Origin: an uncultured Eubacteriales bacterium
GTDB lineage: Bacteria; Bacillota; Clostridia; Oscillospirales; Acutalibacteraceae
Reading direction: 5' to 3'
Length of the DNA: 64,000 nucleotides
Assembly (NCBI GenBank): GCA_934525065.1
Contig: CAKSYX010000006.1
Coordinates: forward strand, 12,984-76,983
Below the pieces are notes generated by a model that was not told the origin of the DNA, ran no database searches, and was given only the letters and a program-made list of their open reading frames with translations. Below, one piece after another: positions 7,869-15,480 of the stretch (the stretch's first letter is position 1; the number at the start of each line of letters is the position of its first letter). The translations under genes and the position numbers were made by a program.

Positions 7869-9577
7869 TTATTTTCATCATTTCCCTCATTTTCTGAAGG
7901 AGGCGGTTCTTGATTTTTCCTTTTAATTTTCTGCGTTGATGTTTTTTCAAATTCTTTGCGGCGGATGCTGAAGCGGCGGATGCTTTTATATGAGGGCAGC
8001 TTTTTGTTTACGACCCTGACCGCGTCTGAAACCGCGTTGCTTATATCGTCGTGGGTCAGCTCCTCCTTTTGGAGCTTTTCTTTGATTGCGTCCTCGTCCG
8101 GAACGACCTGAGCCACAACCGATTCGTCGCCCTTTGCATCCTCGCCGAAGATGAGTGATTCAAGGATGATCGGGTCGCTGTTGAGGTAGTACTCAATCTC
8201 CTCCGGATATATATTCTTTCCGCCCTTTGTGATGATCACGTTTTTGCTCCTGCCGGTGATGTGGTAGTTACCGCCGCTGTCGCAGTAGCCGAGGTCACCC
8301 GTGTGGAAAACGCCGCCGCTTTTGACCAGAGCGGTGGCCTTTTTGTTTTTGTAGTATCCGAGCATGACCATCGGCCCGTCAACGCAGATTTCGCCGACAC
8401 CGCTGTCATCCGGGTTTTCAATCGTTATTTGGCAGTTGTCAAGAGGTGTTCCGATGCTGTCCGGCAGGGGAGAGGAAAGGCTGTTGCAGATTATAATCGG
8501 AGAGCATTCCGTCAGTCCGTAGCCGATGACTACCGGCAGACCGAAGGAACAGAAATCCTCCGCAACGTTCGGGTTGAGTGCCGCCGCTCCGCAGATTATC
8601 ATGCGTACCCGCCCGCCGAGAGCCGAATGAATATCGCCGTAAACGCGCTTTTTCATTTCCGGCGTTTTTGTCAAAAGCTGCGAAAGCCTGCCGACGGTGA
8701 AAACGCGGCGCAGACCGCTTTGTTCGGAAAAGCGGCGGAGAATTTTTTTGTGCATTTTTTCAAGCATCAACGGAACGGTAACAAAAACGGTGGGCTTGAA
8801 AAACTCAAGATCCTTTGAAATTTTTCTCAGCGAATCGCAGAATGCCGCCGAACCGCCGACATAGAGAATCGAAAGGAGAACAATTGCCTGATATGTGTGG
8901 TGGAGAGGCAAGATACAAAGCGTTGAGTCGCCGCAGTCAAGCTCGATTTTTTCCATAACGCCCTTGATGTCCGAAACAATGTTTTCGTGCGAGATCATGA
9001 CGACCTTAGCGCTGCCCGTGGTTCCGGAAGTGAAAAGGAAAAACGAGGCGGCATTTTTGTCAATTTCGCGTGAGGTGTAATCGTCTGCACCCATGCTTAA
9101 AAGCTCTCTTCCTTTTTCAAGCAGCTCTGAAAAGGAGATTGCCTCCTGCGGTGCTTCGCCTGAAAAACAGATAAGCTTGAAGCCGTGAGGAAGTCTCTTC
9201 TTTGCTTCAAGGAGCTTTTTGCAAACCTTTTCGTCCGCAATCACGGCACGGCAGCCGACAAAGGAGAGCGCGCTCCAAAGCTGTTTTGCGTCCATTTCGC
9301 GGTCGAGCGGAACAACCGTTCCGACACCGCAGGAAACAGCAAGGTAGGAAACGCACCATTCAAGGCAGTTCTTTCCGCAGACGGCAATGCTCTTTCCGGA
9401 AAGCGAAAGCTCTTTGCAAAGTGCAGTTCCGAGGCAGTTCACGCGGCGAAGCAGCCTTTTGTGAGAGACAAAGGTTCCGTCCTCAAGCGTCACCGCCGGC
9501 CGCAGACCGTAATGAAGCGCGTTATAACAGAGCATATCACGCAGTGTTTCAATTTTTTTCTCGCTCAGAGCCTTCAC
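7865..9577 (-). CDS. AMP-forming acyl-CoA synthetase (long-chain fatty acid ligase-like)
   Basis: The 570-residue protein is an adenylate-forming enzyme of the FadD type, activating a carboxylic acid to acyl-AMP and then acyl-CoA. Motifs in order: P-loop FTSGTTGSAKV, GYGLTECSP (A5), the ATP-ribose aspartate in HTGDLGYCD, the hinge SKNVIITKGGKNIYPEEIE (A8) and the C-terminal catalytic lysine in STQKIKRK. The start is GTG at 9577 with AAAGG upstream. The substrate cannot be told; a fatty acid for membrane lipid is plausible. It follows the LCP gene by 27 bases on the same strand, so the two may be co-transcribed. Confidence 0.88.
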   Translation of the reverse strand: MKALSEKKIETLRDMLCYNALHYGLRPAVTLEDGTFVSHKRLLRRVNCLGTALCKELSLSGKSIAVCGKNCLEWCVSYLAVSCGVGTVVPLDREMDAKQLWSALSFVGCRAVIADEKVCKKLLEAKKRLPHGFKLICFSGEAPQEAISFSELLEKGRELLSMGADDYTSREIDKNAASFFLFTSGTTGSAKVVMISHENIVSDIKGVMEKIELDCGDSTLCILPLHHTYQAIVLLSILYVGGSAAFCDSLRKISKDLEFFKPTVFVTVPLMLEKMHKKILRRFSEQSGLRRVFTVGRLSQLLTKTPEMKKRVYGDIHSALGGRVRMIICGAAALNPNVAEDFCSFGLPVVIGYGLTECSPIIICNSLSSPLPDSIGTPLDNCQITIENPDDSGVGEICVDGPMVMLGYYKNKKATALVKSGGVFHTGDLGYCDSGGNYHITGRSKNVIITKGGKNIYPEEIEYYLNSDPIILESLIFGEDAKGDESVVAQVVPDEDAIKEKLQKEELTHDDISNAVSDAVRVVNKKLPSYKSIRRFSIRRKEFEKTSTQKIKRKNQEPPPSENEGNDENK

Positions 9578-9604
9578 CGCCTTTCAGAAGTCTTTTCTAA
9601 TAGT

Positions 9605-11185
9605 TTACTTTGCCTTGACTGCTTTATTCGATTTGTATATGAACTTTTTCAGAAGAGCGGCGTTTTTGTCGATGTCCATTTCAAGAACATCGCCGATTCC
9701 GGCAACGCTCAGATTGTTCCATGTTCCGTCCGCAGGAACCTGATGCTGAATGATGTCGTAGTGCAGATACTTGGCCAACGCACCGATTCCGAGAGAAACA
9801 AGCTCGTTGCGCGAAATGTTGGTCTGAATCATCGGCAAAACGGTTTCCATCATTTTCAAAAGCTTGCTCGGACTTGTTTTTGTCAGCTGGGAAATCATTG
9901 CAGAAATGACCTTGCGCTGCCTTTCCGTGCGCTTGAAGTCGTTGTCGAGGTAGCGGATACGGCAATACCAGAGTGCCGCGCCGCCGGTGAACTTGTTCGT
10001 TCCAGCCTTGACATGAGGAATTTTTACAACCTCTTTCATATATTTTGCTTCGCTTTTGGTGACGCCCTCAACCGTCAGTCCGCCCATCATGTCAATGAGC
10101 TTTCTGAAGGCTTCAAAGTCAACGATAATGTAATCGTCAATTTTAATTTTAAAGTTGTATTCAAGCGTATCAACGGTGTATTGAACGCCGCCGTAGCTGA
10201 AGGTGGCATTGAGCTTGTTGTAATACTTTCCGGAGGGGAGGAAAACATAGGAGTCGCGCAGGAAGGAGGTCAGTTTGAGCTTTTTGTGCTTTTTGTCAAT
10301 TGAGCAGAGAATTATTGTGTCCGAACGCTGACCGCTGACATCGCCGCGCGCGTCACTTCCCATGAAAAGGATGTTCCTCACATCGCTGCTTGACATCAAT
10401 TTGCTGTCGCTTATATATTCGTTGCCGTCCAGAGTTTTTGCGTCGTAGCTTATCTTTCCGAGCAGTGAATATCCGTAGGCAAAAACCGCACCGAGAAGAA
10501 TCGCAATAACCAAAACGACGGCGAGGAAAATTCTGGCTCCCTTTCTTTTCTTTTTGCCGCCGTTTTTCTTTTTCGGTTTGCCGCCTTTTCCGTAGTCCTG
10601 AGACATTCTGACCGGGCTCTTTTTTGTGACCGGCGCCGGTTTTGAAACAGTCGGCTTTTTTGAAAGAAGCGGTTCGCTTTCCGGTTCGCTGCTTCTTTCG
10701 GGGAGGACTTCTTCTCGGCTCAAAAACAAGTCTTCGCTTTTTGCGGCGGGAGTTTCGTGCGTCAGGGGAGGAGCAGACATCTTCCGCGGAGCTTCGGCTT
10801 CTTTGGGAATGCCCCCGAGCCTTTGACCTGACGGAGTTCGGTTTGGCGTTTCTTCTGTGCCCGTCTGAGGTGCGCCGATTCTTCTTCCTGCCGGCGTTCT
10901 TCCGGAAATCTGTGAAGAATAAACATCACTGCCGCTTTCCGCCGCGCTGCTGTTCTGACGAATCTGCCTTGAAACAGGTTTACCCTTCGGCGTGCGGCTT
11001 TTGGGCGTGAAAAGGCCGTCCTCCTCCTCTGGGATATGAACCACGAATTTTTCGTCGGAAAGGTTCTCGTCCTTCAGGCGGCTGTCTTCTGTAAAAATCG
11101 GTGTTTCGTTTGAAAAACGGTCTTTTGAAGAAGGCCGCTGTCTGTTGTTTCGGTTTTTGTTATCTGTAAAAAAAATATCGTCCAT
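9605..11185 (-). CDS. LCP (LytR-CpsA-Psr) family cell-wall glycopolymer transferase with long cytoplasmic tail
   Basis: LCP proteins attach teichoic acid or capsule polymers to peptidoglycan from undecaprenyl-linked precursors, outside the membrane. Residues about 1-218 are a hydrophilic, low-complexity cytoplasmic tail with three similar RTPxG elements (near 64, 96 and 116) and a final Lys/Arg cluster; one membrane segment follows at about 219-241. The LCP domain begins at NILFMGSDARGDVSGQRSD, which has the conserved Asp and Arg of the polyprenyl-phosphate site, and continues with FLRDSYV and WYCRIRYLDNDFKRTERQR, the family's conserved Arg-rich segment. The tail is much longer than the usual 20-50 residues. 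Confidence 0.9.
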   Translation of the reverse strand: MDDIFFTDNKNRNNRQRPSSKDRFSNETPIFTEDSRLKDENLSDEKFVVHIPEEEDGLFTPKSRTPKGKPVSRQIRQNSSAAESGSDVYSSQISGRTPAGRRIGAPQTGTEETPNRTPSGQRLGGIPKEAEAPRKMSAPPLTHETPAAKSEDLFLSREEVLPERSSEPESEPLLSKKPTVSKPAPVTKKSPVRMSQDYGKGGKPKKKNGGKKKRKGARIFLAVVLVIAILLGAVFAYGYSLLGKISYDAKTLDGNEYISDSKLMSSSDVRNILFMGSDARGDVSGQRSDTIILCSIDKKHKKLKLTSFLRDSYVFLPSGKYYNKLNATFSYGGVQYTVDTLEYNFKIKIDDYIIVDFEAFRKLIDMMGGLTVEGVTKSEAKYMKEVVKIPHVKAGTNKFTGGAALWYCRIRYLDNDFKRTERQRKVISAMISQLTKTSPSKLLKMMETVLPMIQTNISRNELVSLGIGALAKYLHYDIIQHQVPADGTWNNLSVAGIGDVLEMDIDKNAALLKKFIYKSNKAVKAK

Positions 11186-11290
11186 CCTTTTTTCTTCTCC
11201 TTATATGTGTTCGGTCGGGCGAAGTCATTGGAAGGCCAAATTGCCTTTTTTCGCCGTCCGGATTCTGTCAGATGAAATTATACATCTTAC

Positions 11291-11319
11291 ATTCTACAAT
11301 ATCGCAGGGAAAACCGCAA
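11291..11319 (-). promoter_or_regulatory. Promoter of the LCP gene
   Basis: TTGCGG (11314-11319) and TAGAAT (11291-11296) on the minus strand are 17 bases apart, about 105 bases before the gene. Confidence 0.5.
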
Positions 11320-11423
11320 GATATTTTCGGCAAATTACAAAAGTGTCAGAAAAACTAAATAAAAATAATTACCAAAAAAAGGGACAGTTTTTTGTGCGAA
11401 GCGCTAAAATTTATTAAATATAC

Positions 11424-11452
11424 TTTATTATTTTTCTGCGGTAATGTATACT
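11424..11452 (+). promoter_or_regulatory. Promoter of the DUF2804/PanE-like gene pair
   Basis: TTTATT (11424-11429) and TATACT (11447-11452) on the plus strand are 17 bases apart, about 70 bases before the start at 11524. Confidence 0.45.
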
Positions 11453-11523
11453 GTTATTCATCGAGCCGCGTTATTTGAATATTGCGGCTTTTTTCAAGAG
11501 TAAGCATTTGGGGGTATCAGAAA

Positions 11524-12555
11524 TTGAAAAGAAATCATGAGGTCACCGAGAGGCATAACCTTCTGAACAAAGACGGAACGCTGGTTGAACCCGGTTGGTC
11601 AAGGAGTCTTGTTCAAATTTATAACCGCGAGGACATCAAAGCACCGAAGTTCAGAATCAAGGAGTGGGATTATTATCTCATCCTCTCCGATAAGCACGCT
11701 GTTGCGCTCACTCTTTCCGATGACGGCTATATCGGAATGCAGTCAGCGTCCCTTCTTGTTTTTGACGAAAAGAACCCGTGGGAGATCACAAACTCCGTTC
11801 TCAACTTCTTCCCGATGGGCAAGTATAATCTTCCCCGTACCTCGGAAAAGGGCGACCTTCATTACCACGACAAGACCCTTGACATGGACTTTGTCAAGAA
11901 CGGAAGAACGCGCCATATTGTCGGCGAATACCGCAACTTCAAAGACGGAAAGACCCTTAAGGTTGACATAACGCTCGACCAGCCGCCGATGGATACGATG
12001 GTCATTGCAACTCCGTGGAAGGAGAACAAAAAAGCGTTCTATTACAACCAGAAGGTCAACTGCATGAGAGCCTCCGGCTACGCCGAGTTTGACGGCGTTC
12101 GTTATGACTTCAACCCTGAAACCGATTTCGGCACTCTTGACTGGGGCCGCGGTGTCTGGACATATGACAACACCTGGAACTGGGGCAGCGGAAACGGAAT
12201 CGTGAACGGAAAGCCCTTCGGCTTCAATATCGGTTACGGCTTCGGCGATACGACTGCCGCATCGGAAAACGTTTTGTTCTATGACGGCGTTGCCCATAAG
12301 CTTGACGACGTTTCCTTCAATATTCCTGCATCGAGCTATACAGACCCGTGGACATTCACCTCAAGCGACGGCCGCTTTGAAATGGATTTTGTTCCCGTCA
12401 TTGACAGAAACGCAAAAATCAGCCTTAAAATTATTGAAACGGATCAGCATCAGGTTTTCGGAAAGCTCAGCGGAAAAGCTGTTCTTGACGATGGAACCGA
12501 GCTTAAAATCAAAGACCTCATGTGCTTTGCCGAAAGGGTACGCATGAAGTATTAA
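11524..12555 (+). CDS. DUF2804 family protein
   Basis: A 343-residue soluble protein with the aromatic-rich DUF2804 pattern: WDYYLILSDKHAVALTLSDDGY, NFFPMGKYNLP, and the strongly conserved FGTLDWGRGVWTYDNTWNWGSG followed by FGFNIGYGFGDT. DUF2804 proteins are predicted beta-rich folds; no enzymatic activity is established that I can name. I chose the TTG at 11524 because GGGGGT lies about eight bases upstream; an in-frame TTG at 11482 lacks a ribosome site. It lies 15 bases before a PanE-like reductase, and the shared promoter and terminator suggest a two-gene operon. Confidence 0.75.
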   Translation: MKRNHEVTERHNLLNKDGTLVEPGWSRSLVQIYNREDIKAPKFRIKEWDYYLILSDKHAVALTLSDDGYIGMQSASLLVFDEKNPWEITNSVLNFFPMGKYNLPRTSEKGDLHYHDKTLDMDFVKNGRTRHIVGEYRNFKDGKTLKVDITLDQPPMDTMVIATPWKENKKAFYYNQKVNCMRASGYAEFDGVRYDFNPETDFGTLDWGRGVWTYDNTWNWGSGNGIVNGKPFGFNIGYGFGDTTAASENVLFYDGVAHKLDDVSFNIPASSYTDPWTFTSSDGRFEMDFVPVIDRNAKISLKIIETDQHQVFGKLSGKAVLDDGTELKIKDLMCFAERVRMKY

Positions 12556-12570
12556 ACGGAGGTTTTGAAT

Positions 12571-13596
12571 ATGAAAAAAACTTTGCTCATCGGCGCCGGT
12601 GCAATCGGCGGAACGCTTGCCGTCCTTATGAAGGAGGCAGGCTATGACGTTTCGGTTCTCTGCTATACCGATGAAATCAAAAAGCTCATTGATGAAAACG
12701 GCTTTTATCTCCACGGAGCAAAAGGCGAGCATCACGTCAGACTGAATACATACGCTTCTTTTGAGGATTTCAAAGATGAAAAGTTTGACATTGTTATCAT
12801 CGCAACGAAGTTCCAGGCTGTTTCCGGTCTTGCCGAAAAGGTTCTCGGAAATCTTAAGGAGGATTCGCTCGTTGTCGGAATGCAGAACGGTATTCTCACC
12901 GATAAGCTTGCCGAAATCGTTGGCGAAAAACGCGCTGTCGGCGTAATGATCGGCTTCGGCGCAACAAGGAACGCCGATAATGACGTTACCATGACTTCGC
13001 TCGGAGAAATGTACATCGGAATGCAGAATGGATATCATCCCGGAAATCTCGATTATCTCAAGGAGATGTACTGCTCGGTTCTTCCGACCGAAATTTCCGA
13101 TAACATCCTTCGTCAGCAGTATTCAAAGCTCATCATCAATTCCTGCATCAACGCAACGGCGGCAATCACGGGTCTCACGCTCGGAAAAATGGTTGACGAT
13201 AAGCGGGCGAGAACGCTTTACCTTGCAATTGCGCGCGAGGCGATGCACGTTGCAAAAAAGATGGGCCTTGACGTTCCGAAGTACGGAAAAATGCTCAATT
13301 ACAAGCTCCTTATGCTTGCTGATAATGCACCGTATAACGCCTGCTGCCGTTATGTGGTCTGGCTTGTTTCAAAGCTGAAATACGCTTCGGTCAAGCCTTC
13401 AACGCTCCAGTCGCTCGAAAAAGGCGAAATCACCGAGATTGAAATTTTCAACGGCTATATCGCAAAGCTTGGAAGAGATTACGGCGTTGCAACCCCGGTC
13501 AACACAAAGCTCACCGCGATGATCCATGAAATCGAGCGCGGCGAGCGCAGGATTACCCCGGATAACCTCGAAGAGTTCAGAGGAATGCTGTATTAA
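12571..13596 (+). CDS. Ketopantoate reductase-like (PanE/ApbA) NADP-dependent oxidoreductase
   Basis: The 341-residue protein has the ApbA/PanE layout. An N-terminal Rossmann fold begins LLIGAGAIGGTLAVLMKEAGYDVSVL. A helical C-terminal domain contains KLIINSCINATAAITGLTLG, whose lysine and asparagine match the family's catalytic region. The NADP-side helix shows VGMQNGILTDKLAEIVG. Genuine pantoate synthesis is possible, but no panB, panC or panD is nearby, and many family members reduce other 2-keto acids or 2-keto esters. The start is the ATG at 12571, eight bases after GGAGG. Confidence 0.8.
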   Translation: MKKTLLIGAGAIGGTLAVLMKEAGYDVSVLCYTDEIKKLIDENGFYLHGAKGEHHVRLNTYASFEDFKDEKFDIVIIATKFQAVSGLAEKVLGNLKEDSLVVGMQNGILTDKLAEIVGEKRAVGVMIGFGATRNADNDVTMTSLGEMYIGMQNGYHPGNLDYLKEMYCSVLPTEISDNILRQQYSKLIINSCINATAAITGLTLGKMVDDKRARTLYLAIAREAMHVAKKMGLDVPKYGKMLNYKLLMLADNAPYNACCRYVVWLVSKLKYASVKPSTLQSLEKGEITEIEIFNGYIAKLGRDYGVATPVNTKLTAMIHEIERGERRITPDNLEEFRGMLY

Positions 13597-13608
13597 ATAT
13601 TTTAAGTC

Positions 13609-13650
13609 AAAAAGCGCAGACCTTAGTTTGATTTGGGTCTGCGCTTTTCA
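13609..13650 (+). terminator. Terminator after the PanE-like gene
   Basis: Stem AAAAGCGCAGACC (13610-13622) pairs with GGTCTGCGCTTTT (13636-13648); the run of T in the second arm completes an intrinsic terminator. Confidence 0.8.
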
Positions 13651-13722
13651 AATTACATAAATTTTATTTCTGCTTTGGGAATGAATTTGTCAGCCGGAGG
13701 AGCTGTTTTTCGCCTTTTTCGG

Positions 13723-13751
13723 TTGACTTTCGTGCTTTGGTTTGCTAAAAT
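13723..13751 (+). promoter_or_regulatory. Promoter of the leucine T-box operon
   Basis: TTGACT (13723-13728) and TAAAAT (13746-13751), 17 bases apart, immediately before the T-box leader. Confidence 0.65.
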
Positions 13752-13774
13752 CATAGTCAAAGCGTAAACATATT

Positions 13775-14047
13775 ACTCAAATGCAATGACGGAATTATGC
13801 TTTTCGATTTGAACTTTCAGAGATCCGGCGGTTCGGTGTGAGCCGGAAGTCAAACGAAAAAGCAGCCTCGTTCCCGAGCAGAACTGCCCAACGCCTTGCG
13901 CTGTGTAAGCGGTTCCGGTTGCCCCGTTACCATGGCTAAAGACTTGTTTGAGTTTTGAGCGGCCGCTTTTCGGCGGCAATCAAGGTGGTACCGCGAAGTT
14001 ATTTCGTCCTTGAAGCAGCAAAAGCTGCTTCAGGGCTTATTTTTTTA
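13775..14047 (+). promoter_or_regulatory. T-box leader, specifier CUC (leucine)
   Basis: A T-box senses uncharged tRNA and lets transcription continue when the amino acid is short. The T-box sequence AAGGTGGTACCGCG is at 13982-13995. Stem I shows CAGAGATCCGG ... GGTGTGAGCCGG distally. The long lower arm ends at the specifier loop, where CTC (13867-13869) is followed by GTTCCCGAGC. The second T-box of this window has the same GTTCCCGAGC directly after its TGC specifier, which fixes the register. The terminator is a 12-pair stem at 14008-14035 followed by a T run to 14047. CUC is a leucine codon, so tRNA-Leu(GAG) is the expected effector. Confidence 0.92.
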
Positions 14048-14064
14048 TCCCGGAGGTTTTCAAA

Positions 14065-15480
14065 ATGAAAAAGCTGATTATTGCCGACACGACCCTCAGA
14101 CAGGCGGCGAAGAACCGCTCCCGTTCGCTGAGCTTCAAGGAAAAAATCGAAATTGCAAAGCTGCTTGACAAGCTTTCTGTCGATGTTCTCGAGCTTGCGC
14201 CGCTCGAGGACGAAAAAACCGACACGATCCTCACAAAGTCAATTTGCTCTTCGGTTGAAAACGCCGTTGTTGCTCTCCCGTGCGCGCTTTCTGAAAACGG
14301 AATCGCGGCAGCGTGGGAAGCGCTTTCAAAGGCCGAAAAGCCGCGCCTTCAGCTTGTTGTTCCGACCTCGACCGTTCAGATGGAGTTCGTCTGCAAAAAG
14401 AAGCCGCCGCTCGTCCTTTCAATGATAGCCGCACTTGTGCCGCAGGCGAAGAGGCTTTGCGACGACGTTGAATTTGTTGCCCAGGACGCAACGAGGAGCG
14501 AACGCGCCTTCCTTTATGAAGCGATCAAAGCAGCCGTTTTCTGCGGTGCCTCAACGGTTACTCTTTGCGATAACGCCGGAATCATGACAAGTGAAGAGTT
14601 GTCTGCTTTTGTCGGAGAGGTTTATGAAAACGTTCCGGAGCTTAAAAACGTTACCCTCGGCGTTCGGTGCAGCGATGAATTTTCCTTCGGCTGTGCGTGT
14701 GCTTTTTCCGCTGCTCTTGCCGGCGCAAAGGAAATCAAAACCGCAGTTTGCGGCGAGGGGACAGTTTCAACCGAAATCTTTTCGCGTTTCCTTTCCGCAC
14801 GCGGAAGTGAATTTTCGCTGAAAACTTCTCTCAAAACAACCATGCTTGAGCGAATCTGCGGACAGATTGAAAGAATCGTCAAGGCTGAAAAGAGCAAAAC
14901 AACACCATTTGAAACCGGTGTCTCCGCTTCGGAAAACAGCTTTGTTCTGAGTGAATACGATACGCCCGAGCAGGTTGCTGCCGCGGTTCATCGCCTCGGC
15001 TATGACCTTTCGGACGAAGAAAACGCAAACGTTTTTGAAGCCTTTTCAAGAATCAGCGGAAAAAAGAGCGTAACGGCGAAGGAGCTGGATGTCATTGTTG
15101 CAACGGCGGCACTTCAGGTTCCGTCAACCTATTTTCTTGAAAGCTACGTTGTCAATATCGGCAATATTATTACACCGACTGCCCATATCACGCTTTCAAA
15201 GGACGGAAAAAGCGTCAGCGGCCTTTGCGCCGGAGACGGCCCGGTCGATGCGTCCTTCCTTGCAATTGAAAAAATCACCGGTCACCACTATGAGCTGGAC
15301 GATTTTCAGATTCAGGCCGTGACCGAGGGCAGAGAAGCGATGGGCAGCGCACTTGTCCGCCTGCGATCAAAGGGAAAGGTATACTCCGGCAACGGAATTT
15401 CAACCGATGTTGTCGGTGCGAGCATCAGAGCGTACATCAATGCACTCAACAAGATCGTTTATGAGGAGGAAGAAGAATGA
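14065..15480 (+). CDS. LeuA-like protein lacking catalytic residues, with intact leucine-binding domain
   Basis: The 471-residue protein aligns with 2-isopropylmalate synthase along its length. An HMGL-like TIM barrel (about 1-280, starting LIIADTTLR), a linker, and a C-terminal LeuA allosteric domain (about 355-465, ending SGNGISTDVVGASIRAYINAL) are all present. But the catalytic signature DTTLRDGEQ reads DTTLRQAAK, the metal-binding H-x-H reads R-C-S at 201-203, the GERAGN loop reads GEGTVS, and the helper histidine of the GIHQDG motif is missing. Known LeuA chemistry therefore looks impossible, while the leucine-sensing fold is kept. CGGAGG precedes the ATG. It overlaps the next gene by four bases. 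Confidence 0.85.
   Translation: MKKLIIADTTLRQAAKNRSRSLSFKEKIEIAKLLDKLSVDVLELAPLEDEKTDTILTKSICSSVENAVVALPCALSENGIAAAWEALSKAEKPRLQLVVPTSTVQMEFVCKKKPPLVLSMIAALVPQAKRLCDDVEFVAQDATRSERAFLYEAIKAAVFCGASTVTLCDNAGIMTSEELSAFVGEVYENVPELKNVTLGVRCSDEFSFGCACAFSAALAGAKEIKTAVCGEGTVSTEIFSRFLSARGSEFSLKTSLKTTMLERICGQIERIVKAEKSKTTPFETGVSASENSFVLSEYDTPEQVAAAVHRLGYDLSDEENANVFEAFSRISGKKSVTAKELDVIVATAALQVPSTYFLESYVVNIGNIITPTAHITLSKDGKSVSGLCAGDGPVDASFLAIEKITGHHYELDDFQIQAVTEGREAMGSALVRLRSKGKVYSGNGISTDVVGASIRAYINALNKIVYEEEEE

Noticed and set aside
9185..10303. A 372-codon open frame on the plus strand
   Set aside because: It lies wholly antisense to the acyl-CoA synthetase and LCP genes, has no ribosome site and no recognisable domain; it mirrors the codon pattern of the real genes.
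13775..14047. tRNA-like folds in the leader
   Set aside because: The conserved T-box sequence, specifier arrangement and terminator explain the structure; there is no acceptor stem or CCA end.
14065..15480. Functional 2-isopropylmalate synthase (leuA)
   Set aside because: Overall similarity and the regulatory domain fit, but the metal-binding and catalytic residues are missing, so the symbol leuA is withheld.
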